NCBI GenBank assembly: GCA_017507285.1
Contig: JAFWBF010000188.1
Coordinates: 1 to 10,564 of the forward strand
DNA length: 10,564 bases
Origin: Bacteroidales bacterium
GTDB lineage: Bacteria; Bacteroidota; Bacteroidia; Bacteroidales; P3
Reading direction: 5' to 3'
Positions 1-5,659 of this stretch are shown piece by piece; positions within the stretch are counted from its first letter, which is position 1, and every line of letters starts with the position of its first letter. A model generated the notes under the pieces. That model did no database searches and had not been told where the DNA came from. It was given only the letters and a program-made list of their open reading frames with translations. Both the position numbers and the translations under genes were made by a program.

Positions 1-103
1 CCCTCGGGCAGGCAACTCTGAAAGGTGCCGAATACTGCCTTGGTGCGGAAGCTGGTTAAGTTCTATTTTTATGTTCCGTTCCTTGGCTAAAGCACCTTTT
101 TTT
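1..103 (+). terminator. Possible structured 3' end of a rightward transcript with terminator
   Basis: AAAGGTGC at 21-28 is the exact reverse complement of GCACCTTT at 92-99, and the T-run covers 97-103. The enclosed segment has further pairing: CGGAA (46-50) with TTCCG (74-78). Just upstream, GGCAG (7-11) can pair with CTGCC (35-39). Together this resembles the 3' end of a structured RNA or an intrinsic terminator for a transcript entering from the left. A shorter alternative terminator stem is GGTGC (42-46) with GCACC (92-96). The loop is long (about 60 nt), so the call is weak. I do not recognise an RNA family. Confidence 0.3.
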
Positions 104-181
104 ATTGCTCTAGTTTCTTTATTTTGTTTTGTGCTTTGTCTTATTTCATTTAAACGAGTTTACTTATTTTAAACTCTACCG

Positions 182-224
182 CCCTCACGCTAAGGAGGGT
201 GCATGCTTGCCAACAAGTTTTGGC
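182..224. other. Two small hairpins downstream of the sigma operon
   Basis: CCCTC (182-186) pairs with GAGGG (195-199), and GCCAA (209-213) pairs with TTGGC (220-224). They lie just past the stop codon of the last gene of the minus-strand operon, where a 3' end is expected. Neither is followed by a T-run on the minus strand, so a classical intrinsic terminator is not supported. The rest of 104-246 is AT-rich and I see no gene in it. Confidence 0.25.
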
Positions 225-246
225 GACTGCTTTTACCTCTCATCAC

Positions 247-723
247 CTACTCTCTTTCCAAAAGGTTTGCATCCATAGTGCGGCTTCCGCCTTTGGTGGC
301 TGTGCCGGTGTAAAGACCTGTACCTTCATCAAACGAATATGTCACAGTATAACCTTTAAGCTGCATTTCTACAGCCCATCCTATCATCTCTGTTTCACTC
401 GAAGTTTTAAAGGTATGTTTGTCATTTGCTTCGGGTGCTAAACTTGGATTGTCACTTCCTTTTATGGTTATTACATAACCTTGACGAGTAAGTTCTAGAA
501 GATATGAAATGTAATTTTGCATTTCTTCCAATGATGTGAATTCCATTTGATATTCCACACCATCTATCCAGTAAGTGAGAGTATGGCTTGTATGAGCCTT
601 TTCTTTAAGGCTCATTTCATGAGATGGTACCATCTCATTCGAAAATTCTTCTTTTTGGCACGATGCCATTGTGCCGGCCAGTGCTGCGGTTAACAGCACT
701 GTTTTCATTGTTCTTTTATTCAT
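247..723 (-). CDS. Predicted surface-exposed lipoprotein, function unknown
   Basis: I do not recognise the family of this 158-residue protein. Residues 6-21 form a hydrophobic signal segment ending in a lipobox, Met-Ala-Ser-Cys, with the lipidated cysteine at residue 22. The next residues are Gln-Lys-Glu-Glu. This matches the Bacteroidota lipoprotein export signal (Lys followed by two acidic residues just after Cys), which sends lipoproteins to the outer leaflet of the outer membrane. The mature part seems to contain two copies of one small unit, about residues 61-87 and 105-130. Each starts Phe-x-Ser/Thr, runs through a helix-like stretch with Glu and Met, and ends Gly-Tyr-x-Val/Ile-Thr. The gene is last in the sigma factor operon, 17 bp after the gene before it, and ends in TAG. 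A role as the signal sensor or output of the sigma system is inference. Start: the first ATG, which gives a complete signal peptide. Confidence 0.8.
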   Translation of the reverse strand: MNKRTMKTVLLTAALAGTMASCQKEEFSNEMVPSHEMSLKEKAHTSHTLTYWIDGVEYQMEFTSLEEMQNYISYLLELTRQGYVITIKGSDNPSLAPEANDKHTFKTSSETEMIGWAVEMQLKGYTVTYSFDEGTGLYTGTATKGGSRTMDANLLERE

Positions 724-740
724 CTTATGTATATTTGTAT

Positions 741-1253
741 TTATTTATCTTTTACATTATCAACTGACGGAAACTTCTTGCGATCTTTTAACGTACTTAC
801 GAGAAAAGTCTCCACAATAATAGCCCTTTCTTTTGTATCAATATCGTGAAAAATTACTATTGTTCCCATATTATAATTGTATGCCAATTTTGCAATGTCT
901 TTGAAATCTTCATCGGTTTTTATTTCTCCAAATCTTTTCTTCACGTCATCTTTACGCACATAGTATGTGTAAAGCGAATATTTTTCTTCCTTTCCAAAAC
1001 GATTATATACCTCTTCTTTATCCAAACCCAGATTGAATTCCTCTACCAGATAATATACAGCTTCTTTTGTTTTTGGTTCCAGCATTGTAATATCCACTTT
1101 CACATTTTCGTCTACCGGGAAGTCCATTATGCATACCACTCTTACATCGGTCAGGTGTTTGTATTGGTTGTAGAGGGCGGTTTGGCAATAGGCGTTTTGG
1201 GTTGCTGCCATTGCCACTATGGTTATTATCAATATCAGTATTTTTCGTTTCAT
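741..1253 (-). CDS. Small secreted protein in a sigma factor operon, function unknown
   Basis: This 170-residue protein begins with a clear Sec signal peptide: Lys-Arg-Lys, a hydrophobic stretch at about residues 5-18, and probable cleavage near Ala-Tyr-Cys-Gln at 21-24. The mature protein is charged, rich in Lys, Asp, Glu and Tyr, and has no membrane segment or lipobox. Its mature start (Ala-Leu-Tyr-Asn-Gln-Tyr followed by a Val-rich strand) and its position after a sigma/anti-sigma pair recall the small DUF4252 or DUF6108-type proteins found in Bacteroidales ECF operons. The resemblance is weak and I do not assign the family. It sits 14 bp after the anti-sigma-like gene and 17 bp before the lipoprotein gene, so it is almost certainly cotranscribed with both. 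It probably works in the periplasm. Confidence 0.75.
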   Translation of the reverse strand: MKRKILILIITIVAMAATQNAYCQTALYNQYKHLTDVRVVCIMDFPVDENVKVDITMLEPKTKEAVYYLVEEFNLGLDKEEVYNRFGKEEKYSLYTYYVRKDDVKKRFGEIKTDEDFKDIAKLAYNYNMGTIVIFHDIDTKERAIIVETFLVSTLKDRKKFPSVDNVKDK

Positions 1254-1267
1254 ATTCTAATTATTAA

Positions 1268-1792
1268 TTATGCTATTTTTATTTCATATAAACGTTTGTA
1301 TACGGCCGAAACGGCTTCTAATGCATCGCATCCATCGTTGCAAAACACGCCTTGGCGTTCCAGCTTTGCCACATATAACGCCGGCATTACCTCGGCTTTT
1401 GCAACAAGGTAAGAGTCATCCGAAGTGTGGTTTAGAAACTTTAGATCCACAAAGTGCATTGTTGCACATACTACCACAGCGTATAGCAGTATGGCGGCTA
1501 CCGCCCTATGGTGGTAATGGTCGAAAATGTTGCGGACCTGCCTCCGGTGCTTGGTGGCTTTGGCAGCCTTGGATGGCAGATGGCTGTCCACAAAGGCGGC
1601 AAAGTCCCTGCTATGCCTATTGCAGTAGCGTTGGGCACCCATGGTGCGCAGCAATATGGCATCGGCCCGCCAGCGGGCAGGCACATCGGCGGTATTCATA
1701 AAATAGCTGAACAGCCTGTCCTCCTCGGCCTGTTCGATAGTGCCATCATAGAACTTTTCCAGCAGTGTTTCAATCTCTTGTTCTTTATTCAT
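1268..1792 (-). CDS. Short single-pass membrane protein, probable anti-sigma factor
   Basis: The 174-residue product has an acidic helical N-terminus (about residues 3-32, with Leu-Leu-Glu-Lys-Phe-Tyr-Asp-Gly) like that of Bacteroidota proteins encoded next to ECF sigma factors. A Trp-Arg-Ala-Asp segment follows at 41-44, then a basic region rich in Lys, Arg and His (72-96). One hydrophobic membrane segment lies at about 97-115, and a C-terminal domain of about 58 residues is presumably periplasmic. Its start overlaps the sigma gene stop by 4 bp (ATGA), implying coupled translation and balanced amounts of the two proteins. I see no FecR-like periplasmic domain and no zinc-binding HxxxCxxC motif, so this is not a classical FecR or ZAS anti-sigma factor. 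The role is inferred from context and architecture. The C-terminal domain has two cysteines (151, 155) that could form a disulfide. Confidence 0.72.
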   Translation of the reverse strand: MNKEQEIETLLEKFYDGTIEQAEEDRLFSYFMNTADVPARWRADAILLRTMGAQRYCNRHSRDFAAFVDSHLPSKAAKATKHRRQVRNIFDHYHHRAVAAILLYAVVVCATMHFVDLKFLNHTSDDSYLVAKAEVMPALYVAKLERQGVFCNDGCDALEAVSAVYKRLYEIKIA

Positions 1793-2319
1793 ATATAATA
1801 TCCTTCCTTTTCTAATTCTACTTCTATATATTTTTTCATTTTCCTATGAGCCTCCCTCAGGATGTTTCTTACCGTGGATTCGGAAACATCAATCTTCGAG
1901 GCTATCTCGGCTGCCGACATTTCGAGCAAATCGTACATCACCACAACGTCCTGCTCTCGTGGCTGCAAAAGTTTCGAACTTTTATTTACCACCATTGTTT
2001 TTGTTTCGGTGGCCCAAGCCTCGTCGACATCGTAGGCCAAATCTTTTTCGTTCGTTGCCTTGAGGGGCACTGTGGCCTTCGCCTTTCGTTTGCTATCGGC
2101 AATGGTGTTGTACAACACCCCAAATATATATGCCTCTATATCATTGACGTTTTGCAACCTGTCAACATTTTCCAATAGCTTAACAACAGTATCTTGCACA
2201 ATATCCCTTGCCGTTTCGCTATTGCAAACAGCCTTATTTGCGGCTGCAAACATATCGCACCACAATCGTATGAGAGAATCCCGAAGGCGTGTTTCGATAC
2301 TATCGTCCATAATATTCAT
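1789..2319 (-). CDS. ECF-family RNA polymerase sigma factor
   Basis: This 176-residue protein is a sigma-70 family extracytoplasmic-function sigma factor. Region 2 covers about residues 14-82 and contains the core-binding helix Asp-Ile-Val-Gln-Asp-Thr-Val-Val-Lys-Leu (39-48) and the segment Glu-Ala-Tyr-Ile-Phe-Gly-Val-Leu-Tyr-Asn (62-71). Region 4 covers about 115-165, with Pro-Arg-Glu-Gln at 120-123 and a helix-turn-helix through Ala-Glu-Ile-Ala-Ser-Lys-Ile-Asp-Val-Ser-Glu-Ser-Thr-Val (137-150). Length is normal for the family, and there is no C-terminal extension. It is the first gene of a four-gene operon and overlaps the anti-sigma-like gene by 4 bp. The ATG at 2319 is used; a second in-frame ATG at codon 4 is possible. 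No Shine-Dalgarno is visible, as is usual in this phylum. I found no housekeeping TAnnTTTG box upstream, so transcription from its own ECF-type promoter is possible but not shown. Confidence 0.95.
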   Translation of the reverse strand: MNIMDDSIETRLRDSLIRLWCDMFAAANKAVCNSETARDIVQDTVVKLLENVDRLQNVNDIEAYIFGVLYNTIADSKRKAKATVPLKATNEKDLAYDVDEAWATETKTMVVNKSSKLLQPREQDVVVMYDLLEMSAAEIASKIDVSESTVRNILREAHRKMKKYIEVELEKEGYYI

Positions 2320-2545
2320 GTTTTACTATATAGTCGCAAAAAACATCAAAATCCGCAACTATTTAACATTAAAATATAGTTATAATACCTTCAAAGCGCT
2401 GCAATACAGCACAATCTTTTTACAACCGTCTATAGCCGTAAATAACATTAGTCTTAAGATATGTTACAGTGCGTTGTCTTAAAAATCAAAGTCCACAAGA
2501 TTTCGGAGTTTTGGTTGGGGCTATTAGGAGTTATGAGTTTTTGTT
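2320..2545. other. Upstream region of the sigma operon
   Basis: AT-rich DNA upstream of the sigma factor gene that must hold its leftward promoter. I looked for the Bacteroidota housekeeping pattern (TTTG, about 20 bp, TAnnTTTG) on the minus strand and found no convincing match. A small hairpin, GCTG-CAATA-CAGC, lies near 2398-2410. No gene is supported. Confidence 0.4.
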
Positions 2546-2585
2546 ATGATACTGCCGGGGGGCTTTGGCCCGGCGGCAGTATCAT
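2546..2585. repeat. 40-nt near-perfect palindrome (GC-rich hairpin)
   Basis: ATGATACTGCCG at 2546-2557 is perfectly repeated in inverse at 2574-2585. Inside, GGGC (2560-2563) and GCCC (2568-2571) form a second stem with loop TTTG, separated from the outer stem only by a GG/GG mismatch. It is far more stable than its AT-rich surroundings. Neither side carries the T-run of an intrinsic terminator: the T-rich stretch lies before it on the plus strand and so would be A-rich after it on the minus strand. It lies downstream of the leftward LRR gene and could protect or define the 3' end of that transcript, or be a dispersed repeat. Confidence 0.8.
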
Positions 2586-2634
2586 AGTATTGCCATAGTG
2601 CAGTCTCGAACAAAAAAAACGTACTGCAAAAAAT

Positions 2635-2911
2635 ATATGGCAACTTCTAAAAATTCCACGTTTTAGTAAATTAGAAGAATTCTTCTTTAAACTTTTGCGT
2701 GCTTTACGTTGTTGACTTCGTCGATGTTGCTATCGCTCGAAAGAGCTAATGCTAAGGCATTGCTCTTTACTCGCTTAATCGCAACGTTGCCGAAATCTTT
2801 CTATTTCTTTTTCAATCGCATAGCCCGCTATGCTCAATCAAAAGAAAGTAGAAATCTTTCTAGCAAAATTCCGTAAATCACTTGCAAAGCAATTTTTAGA
2901 AATTGCCATAT
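2635..2911. repeat. Inverted-repeat-bounded, highly structured non-coding element (MITE-like)
   Basis: The segment at 2635-2655 is the inverse of 2891-2911 with one mismatch in 21 positions (arm begins ATATGGCAA, ends TCTAAAAATT). Between the arms is no coding region but dense secondary structure. Hairpin A has a stem of 2722-2730 with 2781-2789 (GTTGC/GCAAC core) enclosing AAAGAGC-T-AATGC (2740-2752) paired with GCATT-GCTCTTT (2757-2768). Hairpin B has GCATAG (2818-2823) and CTATGC (2828-2833), then TTTCTTTT (2804-2811) and AAAAGAAA (2840-2847), with TCAATC on both sides as a symmetric internal loop. A 12-bp direct repeat, GAAATCTTTCTA, flanks hairpin B (2792-2803, 2851-2862). A 14-bp palindrome, AGAAGAATTCTTCT, lies at 2673-2686. 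No obvious target-site duplication is seen. A non-autonomous mobile element or a structured RNA both fit. Confidence 0.6.
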
Positions 2912-2933
2912 TTGTAGTTAGTCCAACCCTTAA

Positions 2934-2975
2934 ACATTAAGCATTAAGCATTAAACATTAATCATTAATTATTAA
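2934..2975. repeat. Six tandem copies of a 7-bp repeat, NCATTAA
   Basis: The units at 2934, 2941, 2948, 2955, 2962 and 2969 read ACATTAA, GCATTAA, GCATTAA, ACATTAA, TCATTAA and TTATTAA. The array overlaps the 3' end of the LRR gene: the stop codon TAA at 2965-2967 (minus strand) and the last Asn codons are inside it. Since each unit carries TAA on the coding strand and 7 is not a multiple of 3, every frame meets a stop within the array. Confidence 0.85.
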
Positions 2976-4821
2976 CCATACATTTCATTATTGCAGTTCC
3001 TTCGGCAGTGGTAGCTCTAAGGATGTATGTGCCGGGTTTTATACCGCTTAGGTCTAAGATGTATTTATGTTCAAACACAGCCACTGTTCGCCCCATTATG
3101 TCCATCACTTCCACCCTTTTGATGTCGGTACGGCTGAATGTGATTATTCCCGACGTTGGGTTTGGATAGAAGTGGAGGTCTATCTCCTCCGGGCGTTCTA
3201 TTGGTAAGCCAATTTCGAATATGGCCGTAAAGGCAGTATCGCTGCTTATGTTTATTGTTCTTGGGTTGTCCACAACGCCATCGGTCCACCTTACAAAATG
3301 TCTATATTCGGCAGGTATGGCCTCTATTTGCGATGAAGCGCAGTTGTAAACGACCTTGCCATAGGCACTATTGTTGGCTAGCAACGTCAGCTTGTATTCC
3401 ACAGGTCGCTCCTCGATATTGGCAAAGTAGGCCCAAAAGTCGGCGGTGGTGTATGCCTCGAGGCTACCGCATGGGATATACAAAGGCACCCTTACGGACG
3501 AAGTCCAAGCCCAAGTGGTGCTATCGATAGCAGGCGGTGTTTGGGCCTTGGACGTAATATGCTTTATGGCGGAGCAACCCATAAAAGCCCACGCCCCTAT
3601 GGTTTGGACCGACGAAGGCAGCGATATTTCGGGTATAGAGCTGCAGTTGGCAAAGGCGTGTTCGCCTATATGTTTGAGCGAATGGCCACCGAGCACCAGC
3701 GAATCCAACCTTTGGCATTCGGCAAAGGCACCATCGCCAATGGTTTCGACCGATATTCCCACCACTACCGAATCTAACGAAGAGCAGTAGCCGAAAGCCC
3801 AATTGCCTATGGCAAGGGTGCTGTTTGGTATAAGAGCTTTGGCAAGGTTTCGGCAGTTGCTGAAAGCATAATTACCTATGCTTATGAGCGATTGGCCGAA
3901 GGTGGCAGAGCTAAGAGTGTCGCAATGAGAGAAAGCAAAGTCGCCTATATTGGCCACACTGTTGGGCAAAACTATCTCTTCCAAAGCAGAGCAAAGAGCA
4001 AAAGCCGACTTGTTGATGGCAGTTATAGAGTTGCCCAAACTGATGTTTTTTAGCGATGAGCATCCCATAAATGCGGCCTCGCCAATGGAGCAAGCCGCAT
4101 TGGCGATGGTGGCAGTGGCCAGTTTGCCACATTGGTAGAAGGCACAGCTATCTATAACCACAACGCTGCCGGGTATGGTTAGCGACGACAAGCCGGTGTT
4201 TTCAAAAGCATGATGGCCTATATGTTCTATACCCTCGGGCAGGGTTATAGCCTCTAACGACGAGGTATTGGCAAAAGCATAGTTGCCTATACGGGCAGTG
4301 GAACCCTCTATAGCTACCGAGGTTATGTAGGAGCTTTCGAAAGCATGGTCGGGTATAAGCACAGAGTCGGCAAAGACAACGTTGCGAAGTGCCATAGAGT
4401 TGTAGAACGGATGGTAGTTGGACGAAGGGTAGGAGGTTACATTCCTTGCGTTCCAATACACGGTGGTTAGGTTGGGGCAGCTGCCAAAGGCCAAAATACC
4501 AATGGAGGTTATGCCCTTGGGCAAGGTTACGGAAAAGAGCATATCTTTCTGATAAAAGGCGGCATCGGCTATAGCTACAACTTTGTAAACCGTACTGTCG
4601 TACACCACGGTGTCGGGCACAACAAGATGGCCGGTGCTATCGATACCGCCGCAAAGTTGGGCAGTATAAGGGGCTACGTTCGACACAATGTCGTAGTACA
4701 TTATGCGTCCCGGAGCGGTGGAATCCATAAAATCGTAAAACCCTTCGGGCATTTGTGCACGGCCTACCAGCGAGGCAAACAACAGGCATACTATGGCTAT
4801 ATTACGGCTTATGCTTTTCAT
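2965..4821 (-). CDS. BspA-like leucine-rich-repeat protein with T9SS sorting domain
   Basis: This 618-residue protein starts with a Sec signal peptide (hydrophobic residues about 8-19, cleavage near Gly-Arg-Ala-Gln at 20-23). From about residue 85 to 440 it has 14-15 repeats of the BspA/Treponema pallidum LRR type, each with a core such as Ile-Gly-x-x-Ala-Phe-x-x-Cys-Ser-x-Leu and a Leu/Ile-Pro-x-Ser/Gly-Val turn. A capping segment with Tyr-Ile-Pro-Cys-Gly-Ser follows near 447-453. Residues about 478-536 resemble a bacterial B-repeat-like domain (Ala-Ile-Pro, Phe-x-x-Trp-Thr-Asp-Gly, Phe-Thr-Ala-Ile-Phe). The C-terminus from about 549 is a type A T9SS sorting domain: Phe-Tyr-Pro-Asn-Pro-Thr-Ser-Gly, Val-Met-Asp-Ile-Met-Gly-Arg, and Lys-Pro-Gly-Thr-Tyr-Ile-Leu. 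It should therefore cross the outer membrane through the T9SS and be surface-anchored or released. BspA-type proteins bind host or bacterial surfaces; the ligand here is unknown. It has its own promoter and no operon partner. Confidence 0.92.
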   Translation of the reverse strand: MKSISRNIAIVCLLFASLVGRAQMPEGFYDFMDSTAPGRIMYYDIVSNVAPYTAQLCGGIDSTGHLVVPDTVVYDSTVYKVVAIADAAFYQKDMLFSVTLPKGITSIGILAFGSCPNLTTVYWNARNVTSYPSSNYHPFYNSMALRNVVFADSVLIPDHAFESSYITSVAIEGSTARIGNYAFANTSSLEAITLPEGIEHIGHHAFENTGLSSLTIPGSVVVIDSCAFYQCGKLATATIANAACSIGEAAFMGCSSLKNISLGNSITAINKSAFALCSALEEIVLPNSVANIGDFAFSHCDTLSSATFGQSLISIGNYAFSNCRNLAKALIPNSTLAIGNWAFGYCSSLDSVVVGISVETIGDGAFAECQRLDSLVLGGHSLKHIGEHAFANCSSIPEISLPSSVQTIGAWAFMGCSAIKHITSKAQTPPAIDSTTWAWTSSVRVPLYIPCGSLEAYTTADFWAYFANIEERPVEYKLTLLANNSAYGKVVYNCASSQIEAIPAEYRHFVRWTDGVVDNPRTINISSDTAFTAIFEIGLPIERPEEIDLHFYPNPTSGIITFSRTDIKRVEVMDIMGRTVAVFEHKYILDLSGIKPGTYILRATTAEGTAIMKCMVNN

Positions 4822-4886
4822 GACAATATAGTTATTTATATGTTTATAATTTTTATTTTATATATATATTAGTTTGTTTTTCAATA

Positions 4887-4920
4887 GCATAACAAATACT
4901 GCAAGCACCGTTATGCAGTA
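4887..4920 (-). promoter_or_regulatory. Two overlapping, mutually exclusive inverted repeats near the LRR transcription start
   Basis: GCATAAC (4887-4893) pairs with GTTATGC (4910-4916), and TACTGCA (4897-4903) pairs with TGCAGTA (4914-4920). The two stems share bases 4914-4916 and cannot form together. On the minus strand they lie directly after the -7 box, so they cover the predicted start and the first part of the leader. They could be an operator or a switchable 5' leader. Confidence 0.4.
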
Positions 4921-4952
4921 CAAAGATACTCTTTTATCCTAATTTGTACAAG
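4921..4952 (-). promoter_or_regulatory. Bacteroidota-type promoter for the LRR gene
   Basis: Read on the minus strand, TATCTTTG (4928-4921) is a perfect TAnnTTTG -7 box. It is preceded, after a 20-bp spacer, by CTTG (4952-4949), close to the -33 consensus TTTG. Transcription would start around 4915, giving a leader of about 95 nt before the ATG at 4821. The TTTG/TAnnTTTG pattern is the known primary-sigma promoter of Bacteroides and relatives. Confidence 0.7.
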
Positions 4953-5000
4953 GTTGTGGATTATTTTTTTGTATTTTTCTGCTGCGGCATCACACATGCA

Positions 5001-5262
5001 TGGGGTTTTGTTGCAGTGCCGGACAACGATAATACGATGACGAAAGGGACGTTTTTTTAGGGTGTTTTGGAGCAGAAGAGTAGTATTTGCCTACCACAAC
5101 AGCAATGTTAAACGACAGAGCACAACTGTTAATCGACGCTGCAACCATGGGGTTTTAACTATACATCTATGGGGTTTTTGGACCAAAAGTGCCATGGTTT
5201 TGGAGCGTAAGTGTGGGGTTTTGGAAGGCCAAGTCGGGTTGTTTTGGTAGCTAAATGGGGTA
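5001..5262. repeat. Degenerate G-rich repeats with a period near 21 bp
   Basis: Variants of TGGGGTTTTGG begin at 5148, 5170, 5195, 5214, 5235 and 5256 (the 5195 and 5235 copies are shortened or altered), about 19-25 bp apart. A further copy is at 5001 and a related GGGTGTTTTGG at 5059. Between units are variable 8-12-bp segments. There is no stable gene here: the open frames on both strands are low-complexity and lack normal starts. It may be a decayed tandem repeat or a dispersed family. Confidence 0.5.
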
Positions 5263-5580
5263 GTAGACGATGCCGAACAGCCTACTTTTGTCTCCCAACT
5301 GCCGCAAAAGACAAAACCGGATATTTCAACCAATTTATATCATTCACATAATCAACAATATGCAACCATAACCTTTCTACAGCAAAATATTCGGCCTGCA
5401 GCTTGCTCCAAAAGGTTTTTATACTGTTTTTGGCGTTAAACGGGATAGTTTTAATATATATTAATTTAGCAAACAATAAGCATGATTTTTAATATTTAAA
5501 CACACGGTATTGCGGGGTGGCAATAAGGGTATAGAGATGGAGGAATGCAGAATAAGCTATGAATTGTGGAGTAATTATTG
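5263..5580. other. AT-rich intergenic DNA, no gene seen
   Basis: This stretch lies upstream of the amidohydrolase gene. The only open frames are short, start at TTG, and show no recognisable motif or promoter. I see no tRNA, repeat family or strong hairpin in it. Confidence 0.5.
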
Positions 5581-5588
5581 TATCTTTG
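5581..5588 (+). promoter_or_regulatory. Probable -7 box for the amidohydrolase-DPP11 unit
   Basis: TATCTTTG is a perfect TAnnTTTG box and is identical to the one driving the LRR gene. Transcription would start near 5593, leaving a leader of about 65 nt before the ATG at 5660. The -33 element is unclear: the nearest TTG (5564-5566) is only 14 bp away, which is too short. The call rests on the -7 box and its position. Confidence 0.5.
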
Positions 5589-5659
5589 TAGACTGATAGA
5601 AATATGCGTTATACATCGTAACAGTTTGAAATTAAACCAAAACGACATAAAACATCAAT

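Noticed and set aside
1..60. Fragment of a BspA-like LRR gene on the minus strand
   Set aside because: One minus frame reads Ala-Val-Phe-Gly-Thr-Phe-Gln-Ser-Cys-Leu-Pro-Glu-Gly, faintly like a repeat, but a TAG stop lies just upstream in the same frame and no start is available.
71..172. 33-residue hydrophobic open frame
   Set aside because: It is a by-product of T-rich DNA and overlaps the putative terminator. No promoter or homology is visible.
2635..2911. Known insertion sequence
   Set aside because: It has no transposase frame and I could not see a target-site duplication, so it is listed as a non-coding element only.
5091..5476. Two short minus-strand open frames
   Set aside because: Both start at TTG and show no motif. 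One is a translation of the G-rich repeat, giving repeated Lys-Thr-Pro segments.
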